Source: DATBGO01 sp050011895
GTDB taxonomy: Bacteria > Actinomycetota > Actinomycetes > Streptosporangiales > Streptosporangiaceae
Length of the DNA: 29,216 bases
Direction: 5' to 3'
Assembly: GCA_050011895.1 (NCBI GenBank)
Contig: JBEKIF010000054.1
Span: 1 to 29,216, forward strand
A program made the translations under genes and the position numbers. The notes beneath the pieces were generated by a model. That model was not told where the DNA came from. It ran no database searches and was given only the letters and a program-made list of their open reading frames with translations. Positions 1-7,559 of this stretch are shown in pieces; positions within the stretch are counted from its first letter, which is position 1, and each line of letters starts with the position of its first letter.

Positions 1-2
1 AC

Positions 3-1301
3 CCGCCCGGGAACTTCATTTACAGCGGAGCCGAGATCGATCAGGGGATCGAGCGTTACTCGGCGCTGTGCGCGCAGCAGCCTGCCTGCCGCGCCCGCAC
101 CGGCAACCTCGCCGCGAGCATGAAGCACACGGCGGCGCACATGCCGAGCCGGTGGTTGTTCCTGCCGATCAAGCCGGGCAACGCCCTGGTCGGAACGTTC
201 TACGGGCTCACGGATACGACCGCGGCGGTTTCGGAACTGTCCGGGCCGATCACCCTCGACTCGTGGATCTCCGCCGCGCACGGCGACCCGAGCGGCCTGT
301 GGTTTCTATCGCTGCTGTCCGGTCTCGTCTTCCCCCAGTCGTTCACCTGGGGCGAGTTTGCGAGCATCGGGCTGGCCGACGCCCATCCCGCAGAGCGCTA
401 TTTCAGCTCCGGCGCTGACCGGGGCTCGATCATCGGCAATCCCTTCACGGACTTCTTGTGGGGGGCAGGAGGCATGGCGCACGCCTGGCCGGCCAACCCG
501 GGTGAGAACCAGTACACCAGCGTGCAGAACTCGAAGGTCCCGACGCTACTCGTCGGCGGGCCGCTCGACTTCGAGACGCCGGCCCAGAACGCCACGAAGG
601 AGCTGCTGCCGCACCTCCCCAACGGGCATCAGGTCATCCTGTCCGGGCTCGGGCACGCGGAAGACTTCTGGTACTACGAGCCGAAAGCCAGCACGCAGTT
701 GCTGACCACGTTCTACGCCACCGGCCGGGTCGACACGTCCCGCTACACCCCGAACGTGGTCAGCTTCACCACATCGCAAACGCAGACAGCGATTGCCAAG
801 GACCTCCTTGCGGCAATGATCGGCTTCGCTCTCCTGGCTGCCCTGTGGCTGCTCTGGGTAGCGCGCCGGGTACGCAAGCACGGTGCCGCAGGGCGCATGA
901 CCAGCTTCGCGACCCGCACCATCGTCCTGCTCGTGCTCGGGCTCGGCGGCTGGTTCGGAGCAGCCCTGGTCGTCCTGACGTTCTGGCCCGCGCTGTCCCT
1001 GTCCAGCGAACTGCTCGGGATTCTCGCCATCAGCGTGCCGATCGCGCTGGGCCTCTACCTGGCCTGGACTCACCGCGACTGGGACCGTGCCACCAAGTCA
1101 CTCGGTCTCCTGGCCGCAACCGCCGGCGCCCTGCTCGGAGGGTGGCTCGGGTTCACCGCGGTATCCGGGCTGTTCGCGATCGTCACCACCATTATCGGAG
1201 CTGCTGCAGGAGGCAACCTCGCCCTGATCGCCGCTAGCCTCTTCCGCGAACTGTCCGCGCGCGCGGCCATGGCAACGACCCCGCCGCAACCTACGCCGTA
1301 G
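3..1301 (+). CDS. TAP-like alpha/beta hydrolase with C-terminal membrane domain (5' end outside window)
   Basis: The frame is open from the first bases, so the N-terminus and nucleophile elbow lie upstream of the window. The visible part holds the C-terminal half of an alpha/beta hydrolase of the TAP (tripeptidyl aminopeptidase-like) type: a strand ending GGPLDFETP carries the likely acid Asp and LSGLGHAEDFW carries the likely catalytic His. After the hydrolase come about five hydrophobic segments (roughly 810-870, 920-990, 1010-1065, 1095-1160 and 1165-1250), so the enzyme is probably membrane-anchored with its catalytic domain outside. TAP relatives cleave peptides or esters from the N-terminal side; most lack such a multi-span tail, which makes this architecture slightly unusual. 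A small hairpin follows the TAG stop. The fold is clear; the substrate is unknown. Confidence 0.85.
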   Translation, partial: PPGNFIYSGAEIDQGIERYSALCAQQPACRARTGNLAASMKHTAAHMPSRWLFLPIKPGNALVGTFYGLTDTTAAVSELSGPITLDSWISAAHGDPSGLWFLSLLSGLVFPQSFTWGEFASIGLADAHPAERYFSSGADRGSIIGNPFTDFLWGAGGMAHAWPANPGENQYTSVQNSKVPTLLVGGPLDFETPAQNATKELLPHLPNGHQVILSGLGHAEDFWYYEPKASTQLLTTFYATGRVDTSRYTPNVVSFTTSQTQTAIAKDLLAAMIGFALLAALWLLWVARRVRKHGAAGRMTSFATRTIVLLVLGLGGWFGAALVVLTFWPALSLSSELLGILAISVPIALGLYLAWTHRDWDRATKSLGLLAATAGALLGGWLGFTAVSGLFAIVTTIIGAAAGGNLALIAASLFRELSARAAMATTPPQPTP

Positions 1302-1302
1302 C

Positions 1303-1315
1303 GCCCGCTCCGGGC
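1303..1315 (+). terminator. Small GC hairpin after the TAP-like gene
   Basis: GCCCG-CTC-CGGGC begins two bases after the TAG stop of the upstream gene. It has a 5-bp stem and a 3-base loop and no T-run follows, so it is at best a weak actinobacterial-type terminator. Confidence 0.25.
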
Positions 1316-1393
1316 AGCCTCGCAGCTCACGCGGCGCACCATGGCGACGCCCACCACGGCTCCGCAGAAGGCCCGTGACGCTGACGGTCATGA

Positions 1394-1540
1394 TCCTCAG
1401 GGCCGGGCTGCGATTACCGGGCCACCGGCATGATCATCGCGCTGGCGGTCAACAGCGCGACCGGCAACGATGACCTGGCCGACCTGGCCGGATCGGTGTA
1501 CCAGACCCTGCAGAACGCCGGCGCAGTACACACCGGCTGA
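1394..1540 (+). pseudogene. 3' remnant of an unidentified gene, possibly a serine hydrolase
   Basis: After an in-frame TGA at 1391 a short frame runs to a TGA at 1538-1540. From ATG 1430 it encodes 36 residues beginning MIIALAVNSATG and ending in a helix-like tail (LAGSVYQTLQNAG). A hydrophobic strand, then an N-S-x-T-G turn, then a terminal helix resembles the last strand and helix of beta-lactamase/DD-peptidase-type serine hydrolases, but the piece is too short to prove it. It has no ribosome binding site. The rest of the interval between the TAP-like gene and the small membrane gene shows nothing else recognisable. Confidence 0.25.
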
Positions 1541-1667
1541 ATCCCGCGTCGCGGCTGCGGATGCCGGCCAGGCCACGCAACCCGGCCGGTATCCGCGGAC
1601 CTGTCCACCCGGAGCCTGGCAGCTCCTAGCCTAGCTCGATGACTACCACCGGAAAAGGACATTTGTA

Positions 1668-1835
1668 ATGGCAATGGACTGGCATGACACCTTGATGGGA
1701 TCCGTGCTGGTGATTTCTGGCGGACTGACGTTCGCATACACCAGAACCGCCTCAAGGATTCTGCTCATCCTGACACTTATCGGTGCTGCCGCCACGTTCG
1801 TCATCGGTGTGCTGCTGTTCTTTCACCTTGCCTGA
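1668..1835 (+). CDS. Small two-helix membrane protein (55 aa)
   Basis: The gene starts at ATG 1668, about nine bases after a purine-rich GGAAAAGG ribosome binding site, and stops at TGA 1833-1835. The product begins MAMDWHDTLMGSVLVISGG. It has two hydrophobic segments (about residues 9-22 and 30-53) separated by a short basic turn (TRTASR), so it should be a hairpin membrane protein with a minimal C-terminal tail. No family is recognised. The convincing Shine-Dalgarno, the reasonable codon use and the hydrophobic pattern support a real gene; the opposite strand carries only a shadow frame. It lies 120 bases upstream of the DUF4389 gene and in the same direction, so the two may be co-transcribed. 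Confidence 0.5.
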   Translation: MAMDWHDTLMGSVLVISGGLTFAYTRTASRILLILTLIGAAATFVIGVLLFFHLA

Positions 1836-1954
1836 GCCGCTGCGTCGAGCACCGTCCGCCAGGCGAAGCGGCTGGCTCGAAGGCCCGCAGGGCATTTATG
1901 CCCGCGCCGGGACCCGCCGTTTATCACCCAAGCGGCCTGAACGAAGGAGCCACT

Positions 1955-2551
1955 GTGTCCATGCCCGCCCCGTATCCGCCCCAGATGGAACTGCACGCCG
2001 ACCTACACATCACCCGGTGGCGCCCGCTGGTGCAATGGCTGCTGGCCATCCCGCACCTGATGATCGCCTACGCGCTGCGCTTCCTCCGCCAGATCCTGAC
2101 CCTGATCAGCTTTTTCACCGTGCTGTTCACCGAGCAGATCCCGCGGCCGCGGTTCGACGCCATCGTGATGACCTACCGCTATGAGTGGCGGGCCATGAGC
2201 TACGCCTTTTCATGCACGAGGACTACCCGCCGTTCGACTTCGCGCTGTCCTCCGACGACGACGGGACGGAACCGCACACCTCGCTGCGCCTGGCCTATCC
2301 CGAGCACCTGCAGCGGTGGCAGCCGCTGTACAAGTGGTTCCTGGCCATTCCCCAGTACTTCGTGCTGGCCGGCCTGGCCATTGCGGCGGCCCTGGGCATC
2401 ATCGCCGGCTTTTTCGCCGTCATTTTCACCGGCGAGTATCCCGAGGGCATCCGGGGCTTCCTGGTCAGCGCCTACCCGCTACACGCTCCGGGTGGAGGCC
2501 TGCGTCGGTTTCCTCACCGATCGCTACCCGCCCTTCAGCCTCGCCGCCTAA
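1955..2551 (+). pseudogene. DUF4389 membrane protein broken by two compensating single-base indels
   Basis: GTG 1955 follows GAAGGAG at a spacing of five bases. The frame encodes a first DUF4389 unit (TRWRPLVQWLLAIPHLMIAY) up to the T-run at 2207-2210. The family pattern then continues one frame back (MHEDYPPFDFALSS), including a second unit (LQRWQPLYKWFLAIPQYFV, then FTGEYPEGIRGFLVSA). At the C-run 2475-2477 it returns to the original frame (YTLRVEACVGFLTDRYPPFS) and ends at TAA 2549-2551. One missing T and one extra C restore a continuous two-repeat DUF4389 protein of about 198 residues. The family consists of actinobacterial membrane proteins of unknown role. Either the gene is a recent pseudogene or both changes are homopolymer sequencing errors. 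Confidence 0.8.
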
Positions 2552-3154
2552 CACGGCCCGCCCGAGCAGTGCCTGAATCCTAATAGCAGTGCACGGCACC
2601 GGAGACTCCTCCCGGGGAGGGTGTACCTTCCTGGGTGATCGAGCAGAGGTCTCAAGCAAGTCGGCGCTGGGAACGACGGTCGGAAAGGGCGCTAACGTCG
2701 AGCTGGCAGCACTGACCAGCAGCCAAGCGCGGCTGCAACCTCGACGTCACGCCGCCATGCAGGTATGGACGATCTGCGCGCGAAATGCCGCCCGGACGGA
2801 GCGTCAACCAGCCGCGCCGAGTTAAGCGTTCGGCGCGACGCCATGACACTCGGCTCCAAGCAAATCGTCACCTTCCGTAACCAGGTTGCCTTCCCTGATG
2901 ATTAGCGGCTCCCGGGCTCGCGGGTCCCGCCAGCGGCCGACGGACCGCTGCCTTTGGGGCCGCCGCACCCACTGCACCTGCGGCGGCCCGTCCAGGGCCG
3001 GAGGCGTCCCCGGGCATTCTCCGTGGCCCGGCTGTCTCGTGCCTGGCGAGGGCTGGACCAGCGCGCTGACCTGCCAGAACTGCGCAGCATGTGGAAAGCA
3101 TCCGGGCGCACGGACCTCTCCCTGCTTAGTGAGGGAAACGAAGCGAGCACTAGC
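2552..3154. other. Region without a recognisable gene
   Basis: No frame here has a believable start, codon pattern or family. The only structure seen is the hairpin at 2608-2620. The right end abuts the tRNA-Tyr-derived repeat. Confidence 0.5.
2608..2620 (+). terminator. Hairpin downstream of the DUF4389 gene
   Basis: CCTCC-CGG-GGAGG forms a 5-bp GC stem 57 bases after the DUF4389 stop. There is no T-run. It is a possible rho-independent-like terminator of the kind common in actinomycetes. Confidence 0.3.
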
Positions 3155-3226
3155 CCTGAGCTGCGGTTTTACGTGGTGGCAGGTGTTGGATTCGAACCAA
3201 CGTAGGCTTAGCCGACGGTTTTACAG
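3155..3226 (-). repeat. tRNA-Tyr 3'-half fragment plus 3' flank, att-like copy 1
   Basis: Read on the minus strand, 3226-3174 is the 3' part of a tRNA-Tyr. It starts at the anticodon loop CTGTAAA (anticodon GTA), has a class II variable arm (GGC-TAA-GCC), a perfect T-arm GTTGG-TTCGAAT-CCAAC, the 3' acceptor strand ACCTGCC and ACCA. The 5' half (acceptor 5' strand, D-arm, 5' anticodon stem) is absent. The match to the second copy at 14260 extends about 19 bases past the CCA end. tRNA 3' ends are standard attB sites for actinomycete integrative elements; SLP1 of Streptomyces coelicolor uses a tRNA-Tyr gene. Both copies have the same orientation and both stop at the same base inside the anticodon loop. 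Confidence 0.85.
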
Positions 3227-3844
3227 ATATACGCCAACATGCCATTGACCTGCGCAAATGAATTTGCCGCACGATTTTCCCGCATATTCTCCGCCAGTTC
3301 CAGGCAAGGCGCGGTGCGGCAGCCTGCACAGTCGCCGACCAGCCAGAAGGCTCGCCGGACGGACATCAGCAACCATCAGAACTTGCCGGCCACAGCCACC
3401 ACCCGACAATAACCTGCAGACGTTCATCCGGCACCGACTGTGGCCGGTCCTGCGTCGCTCCAGGCGCCGCTTTGCGCACTGCTCCCATCGCAGGGACACT
3501 CCGGCCAATCCCGCGCGGCCCGACCACGCCGGAGGAGCTGGGAGCGTGACAAGGACTGCGGCGCGCCTGCCGCGAGCCGACCAGGTTCGCTGCCGCATAC
3601 CATCGCCGCGCGCCGTGCGGCTACCCCGGCATGACACCCGATCGGTACGGTACAGATAGCCCACCGCAGTCATCGAGGCCCGGGATGGCAACAAAGATCG
3701 CGGCCTGTTCTTCGTGAATATGAATGCCCGCTGGTCACGGAGCGTCGCAGAGCCGTCTATGAGGGCGCAGTCCCGCGGATATGGCGGTCCACCGCGCCCT
3801 GCCGCCCAGCGTGGCGGAGGGCGCCACACAAATCTGGGTGATCT
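3227..3844. other. Region without a recognisable gene between att-like copy 1 and the IS110 remnant
   Basis: Open frames exist on both strands but none shows a ribosome binding site, a domain or protein-like composition. The first bases after the tRNA fragment are comparatively AT-rich (atatacgccaacatgcc). Nothing else is identifiable. Confidence 0.4.
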
Positions 3845-3986
3845 GTGTACCGGCAGGCGCCGATCACGCTCAGGATCGGCTCCACCCGTTCGGGACGTTC
3901 CGGTTCGCCAGCACCTCCCCGGACTGATCGATCACCGCCACCTGGGATCGCTTGCTGTGCACGTCGATCCCAACGTGGACAGACAT
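3845..3986 (-). pseudogene. IS110-family transposase, N-terminal remnant
   Basis: From ATG 3986 the minus strand encodes MSVHVGIDVHSKRSQVAVID and continues to NVPNG. This is the start of the RuvC-like DEDD domain of IS110 transposases, including the first acidic residue in GIDVHS. A missing base near 3884 shifts the frame, after which VEPILSVIG continues the family pattern; a second shift leads into APAGT, and similarity ends near 3845. The original frame stops at 3870. Only about 45 of the usual 350-400 residues remain, so it cannot transpose. The sequence just upstream (3987-4109 on the forward strand) is where IS110 elements encode their bridge RNA in the left end; part of that end may survive. 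Confidence 0.75.
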
Positions 3987-4050
3987 CGCCGGGCATCCTT
4001 CCCGAGCTCGAATTGTCACCCGGAGCATCGCTACCGGGTTGAGCAGAAAG

Positions 4051-4076
4051 GGGGTCCGGGCCTCATGCCCGGCCCC
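4051..4076 (-). terminator. Strong hairpin beyond the LAL regulator stop
   Basis: GGGG-T-CCGGGC-CTCAT-GCCCGG-CCCC forms a 10-bp stem with one bulged T. It starts 34 bases past the stop of the minus-strand regulator and is followed on that strand by CTTTCTG. It most likely terminates that gene. Because it also lies upstream of the IS110 transposase start, it could instead be a surviving structure of the IS left end. Confidence 0.45.
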
Positions 4077-4109
4077 ATCGGGTCAGTTCTGGGTGGCGAT
4101 CCTATGGCG

Positions 4110-6848
4110 CTAGGGGACGAGATTGAGCTGCGCGTGGGGGAGCTGCCGGCGCGAGGTGATGCCGAGCTTGCGGAATACTTTCCGGAGGTGGTAGTCGACG
4201 GTGTTGGGGCTGAGGTAGAGCTGGGTGGCGATCTCCGCGTTGGTCGCGCCTGCGGCGGCTAGCCGGGTCACTTGTGCTTCCTGCGGCGTGAGGCCGTGAC
4301 TGTGCCGGGCGGCTTGAGCGGGCATGGTTTCCCCGGCTGCCGATAGCTCCTGGCGTGCCCGCGCGGCGAAGCCTTGCGCGCCTATGTCTTCGAAGAGCTG
4401 GTGTGCGGTACGCAGGCTGGTGCGCGCGTCCCGCGGGCGCTTGACCCGCCGCAGCCACTCGCCGTAGACGAGGTGGCTGCGGGCAAGGTGAGCGGGTCCC
4501 CGGGCGTGGCTGTGCTGGTTTATGGCTTGCTGGTAATAGCCTTCTGCGCCGGTACCGTCGCCTGCGGCGAGGGCCTGGGCCCGGGAGAGGAACCCGAGTG
4601 TGACCGGGCCGGGATTGGCGGCAGCCAGCTTGGTCAGCCGGTGGACCAAGTCCTGGGCAGCGTCGCGGTGGCCGGAGCGCAGGGCTGCCTCGACGAGATC
4701 GGGCAGGGCGAACTTGATCTGCGATGTGTCGTCGATGCAGGACGCGAAGCTGGTGTAGGCGGCGTCATAGCGGCTGTGTCCGAGCTCGAGGATGCAGCGG
4801 GCGTAGTCGGCGAAGACGAGCTGGTATCCCTGGCCTTGCCGGTCGGCCTCGTCGGCAACCGTGTCCAGCAGGGTATAGGCCTGCTGGGTCTGTCCGCGCC
4901 ACGCTGAGAGGAGCAGTGATCCGAGACTCCAGGGCTGCCCTCTGGCTTCTGCTATTGCGGCCATCTCGGCGAAGCACCGTTCGGCTTCAGGCAGATCTCC
5001 GGCGAGGAGGCCAGATACTCCGGCGTGGCTGAGCGCCAGCGACAGGGGGATCATCGATCCCTGCTCTCTGGCGGTGGTTTCCATGCGGCGGGTCAGCTCG
5101 TGCAGCCGGGGCTCGTCCGCGAGGATGGTGGCATCGGCGCAGGCGGCGGCGAGCCACTGGAACATCTCGGGGGGATCTGCGGGTTCGTGCCGCACGGCGT
5201 CGATCGCGTGGCGAAGGAGCGGCGCGGCCGCCTCCAGGCCATGAAGCTGGAGGGTGGCATCCGCGTCGAGCAGCAGGTCGCCGATGGTGCCGGGCGTGCC
5301 GGGTCTCAGCGGAAGCGCCTTGGCAACGTGGGCCACATCGGTCCGGGTCGCCCCCTCGGGCGCGAGCTGGCCGTTGATCTGGGCTTCCACGATGGCCTCG
5401 ACGAGAATGTCGCGGGCCAGCCGGATGTCGACCGGGCCCAGGCTGGTGGCCGCGGCGAGCAGGGCGGAGGTCGCTTTCGCGGGCTGGCGTCGCGCGTGGT
5501 GAATGCGGCCCTGAACCCGCTGGGCGAGGCCGAGGTGGCGCTGATCATCGCGGTAGGCGGCGGCTGCGTCCAGTTCGGCTTGCGCACGGTCCAGGGCTCC
5601 CGCGTTACAGCTCGCCTCCGCCGCGCTGAGCATCCGGCGGGCCCGCGCCGCCTGGTCGGCGCTGAGCGTGGCCGAGCGGCGGAGCAGAGCTGCCGCCTCT
5701 GTCCAGCCGCCACGACGGCGTGCTCGTTCCCCGGCGCGCTCAAGGTCTTCAGCAACAGCCTCGTCCGGGCCAGTGGCGGCCTGGGCCAGATGCGATGCCC
5801 GCCGGTCTGGTTCGGCCGGGCTGGTGGCTTCGGCAAGGCGGGCGTGCACGCGCCGGCGCTGGGCGAAGGAAGCTCCGTAGTACACCGCTGAGCGGATCAG
5901 GGGGTGACGGAAGCGGACGGTGTCGCGGATCGTGATCAGCTGCCGCGCCTCAGCGGCCGCGGCCGCCTCGATCGTGAAGCCAAGGTCCTCGCCGGCCTGC
6001 CACAGCAGGCCGGGATCACCGGTCGGGTCGGCGGCAGCGGCAAGCAGCAGGGACTGGGTATCGGCCGGCAGTCCCTGGACCTCCCGGAGGTAACGCTGCT
6101 CAAGCTGGCGGCCCAGCGGCACTGGCTCGGGCAAGGGCGAGTCGCTGCCTAGTTCACCGGAGGCGAGTTCCTGACCGATTTCGATGAGTGCCAGGGGGTT
6201 GCCGCCCGTCTCGGCGACGATCCGTTCGGCCACCAGGTGGGGCAGCTGAGGCCCGGCGGTGGACGCGAGCAAATCGCAGGCGTCCGCTGCTGCCAGTCCG
6301 GCGAGACGGAGCTCGGGGAGCCCATCAAGCATGCCGTGACGCGGCGCGGGCTCGCGGACGGCGAAGATGATCGCGATGGAGTCGGCGTACAGGCGGCGCG
6401 CCAGGAACGCGAGGGCATCGGCGGATTCGCGGTCCAGGCAATGAGCGTCATCGACCAGGCACAACAAGGGCTTGCGGGAGGCATGCTCGGCCAGCAGGCC
6501 CAGCGAGGCCAGGCCGACGAGAAAACGATCCGGTGTCCGGCCCTCCTGCATGCCGAAGGCCAGCCGGAGCGCGGTGCGCTGGGGTGAGGGAAGGACGTCC
6601 AGGCTGCCGAGGCAGGGCCGGAGGAACTGGTGCAGGGCCGCGAAACTGAGTTCCATCTCGGTCTCGACACCGTCGATCCGGATGACCTGCAGGTCCGCCG
6701 CCGCTGCCTGGGCGTAATCCAGCAGTACCGTCTTGCCCACGCCTGGCTCGCCCCTGAGCAGGAGGGTGCCGCTCAGCCCCCGGCGGGCGCCGTCAAGGAT
6801 CTGATCGAGACGGTCGCGTTCCACGCCACGTCCGAGCAGGCCCTCCAC
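4110..6848 (-). CDS. LAL-family LuxR transcriptional regulator (912 aa, ATPase + TPR-like + HTH)
   Basis: This is a large ATP-binding regulator of the LuxR type. Walker A GEPGVGKT lies at residues 33-40 and Walker B LLCLVDD at about 128-134. A long alpha-helical, Ala-rich middle (about 330-840) looks TPR-like. The C-terminal LuxR helix-turn-helix (about 849-905) shows the typical LTPQE, ATNAEIATQLYLSPNTV and LRKVFRKLGI. Full length fits the family (about 900 aa). The chosen start is GTG 6848, which begins the standard GRxxE-type N-terminus; its Shine-Dalgarno is weak. The gene is divergent from the tautomerase-hydrolase run at 7042, and the 193-bp gap carries repeated motifs, so it probably controls that run in response to a small molecule, and perhaps itself. 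The gene looks intact, unlike many neighbours. Confidence 0.93.
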   Translation of the reverse strand: MEGLLGRGVERDRLDQILDGARRGLSGTLLLRGEPGVGKTVLLDYAQAAAADLQVIRIDGVETEMELSFAALHQFLRPCLGSLDVLPSPQRTALRLAFGMQEGRTPDRFLVGLASLGLLAEHASRKPLLCLVDDAHCLDRESADALAFLARRLYADSIAIIFAVREPAPRHGMLDGLPELRLAGLAAADACDLLASTAGPQLPHLVAERIVAETGGNPLALIEIGQELASGELGSDSPLPEPVPLGRQLEQRYLREVQGLPADTQSLLLAAAADPTGDPGLLWQAGEDLGFTIEAAAAAEARQLITIRDTVRFRHPLIRSAVYYGASFAQRRRVHARLAEATSPAEPDRRASHLAQAATGPDEAVAEDLERAGERARRRGGWTEAAALLRRSATLSADQAARARRMLSAAEASCNAGALDRAQAELDAAAAYRDDQRHLGLAQRVQGRIHHARRQPAKATSALLAAATSLGPVDIRLARDILVEAIVEAQINGQLAPEGATRTDVAHVAKALPLRPGTPGTIGDLLLDADATLQLHGLEAAAPLLRHAIDAVRHEPADPPEMFQWLAAACADATILADEPRLHELTRRMETTAREQGSMIPLSLALSHAGVSGLLAGDLPEAERCFAEMAAIAEARGQPWSLGSLLLSAWRGQTQQAYTLLDTVADEADRQGQGYQLVFADYARCILELGHSRYDAAYTSFASCIDDTSQIKFALPDLVEAALRSGHRDAAQDLVHRLTKLAAANPGPVTLGFLSRAQALAAGDGTGAEGYYQQAINQHSHARGPAHLARSHLVYGEWLRRVKRPRDARTSLRTAHQLFEDIGAQGFAARARQELSAAGETMPAQAARHSHGLTPQEAQVTRLAAAGATNAEIATQLYLSPNTVDYHLRKVFRKLGITSRRQLPHAQLNLVP

Positions 6849-6890
6849 GAGGCAAATCTACTGCCACTCGCGCACGCGCTGGCCTGCCCG

Positions 6891-6940
6891 GCACGTGCCG
6901 CACGTGGTCGGCGGGCTGACGGACTACGTGCAGCACGTGA
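6891..6940. promoter_or_regulatory. Four YACGTG motifs in two 9-bp-spaced pairs
   Basis: CACGTG begins at 6892, 6901 and 6934 and TACGTG at 6925. The starts form two pairs, each 9 bp apart, with the pairs offset by 33 bp (about three helical turns). The first hexamer sits inside a perfect 10-bp palindrome, GGCACGTGCC. The cluster lies between the divergent regulator and the enzyme genes and is a candidate binding array for the LAL regulator. Confidence 0.5.
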
Positions 6941-6973
6941 TGCCCGGCCAGCGGGCAGCGGTAACCATGGGAA

Positions 6974-6991
6974 GCCACGGGAGCCCGTGGC
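6974..6991. promoter_or_regulatory. Perfect 18-bp inverted repeat upstream of the tautomerase gene
   Basis: GCCACGGGAGCCCGTGGC has perfect 8-bp arms and a 2-bp centre and ends 50 bp before ATG 7042. Its size and position fit an operator for a dimeric regulator; a hairpin in the leader RNA is the alternative. Confidence 0.5.
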
Positions 6992-7041
6992 GTTCGCCCG
7001 AGTGCGGGGCAGCGCCCGCCAAAGCTGGACGGGAGACACCA

Positions 7042-7482
7042 ATGCCGATGATCGACGTCTATGCCGCTCAGGGAACATTCACCAGCAAGCACGACCTGGC
7101 CCAGCAGCTTGCCGCAGCGGTCATGCGCTGGGAGCAGGTGCCCCCCATCGCGCTGTTCAAGAACAACACCGCCGCCTTCATCCACGACCTGGCCCCCGAT
7201 TCGCTGTCCAATGTCGCCGGGGACAGCAACTACGTCCGAGTGCAGGTACTCACCCCCGCCGGCGTGCTCGACCGCGACAAGCAGCTGGGCGTCGTCAGGG
7301 AACTCACCGAAATCGTCGCCGCCCAGGCGCGCGACGCGACGCTCGCCGAGCGCACCTGGGTCCTGATCACCGAATCCCCCGAGGGCGGGTGGGGCATCAA
7401 CGGCCACGCCAACACCGGCGCCGACATCGCCGACGCCGCCCGCCGCGAGCTTTCCCAGAACCAGGCCGGCACCGGTGGTTGA
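7042..7482 (+). CDS. Tautomerase-family protein (4-oxalocrotonate tautomerase-like, 146 aa)
   Basis: The protein begins MPMIDVYAAQGTF, which places a proline directly after the initiator Met, the catalytic Pro-1 of the tautomerase superfamily. A later strand, WVLITESPEGGWGINGHA, matches the family's second beta-alpha-beta core. At 146 aa it is longer than the 60-residue 4-oxalocrotonate tautomerases and fits the fused or double-length members. The start was fixed by Pro-1 and by GGGAGA upstream; an in-frame ATG at 6895 would bury the proline and cross the operator region. It is the first gene of a co-directional run, followed by the hydrolase at 7560. It probably interconverts keto and enol forms of a small carbonyl compound during breakdown; the substrate is unknown. 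Confidence 0.85.
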   Translation: MPMIDVYAAQGTFTSKHDLAQQLAAAVMRWEQVPPIALFKNNTAAFIHDLAPDSLSNVAGDSNYVRVQVLTPAGVLDRDKQLGVVRELTEIVAAQARDATLAERTWVLITESPEGGWGINGHANTGADIADAARRELSQNQAGTGG

Positions 7483-7559
7483 CGGCAGCGCGGCCTCGTG
7501 ACCACGGTGAACCTCTATCTGCAGCTGCGCCTGCCCGGGAAGATAACGGGAGAATTCTG

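Noticed and set aside
3714..4262. Forward 182-residue frame over the IS110 remnant
   Set aside because: It runs antisense to both the IS110 remnant and the regulator 3' end and has no coding features.
6630..7559. Upstream extension of the hydrolase frame at 7560
   Set aside because: It crosses the regulator gene, the promoter region and the tautomerase gene out of frame; the good ribosome binding site and family start are at 7560.
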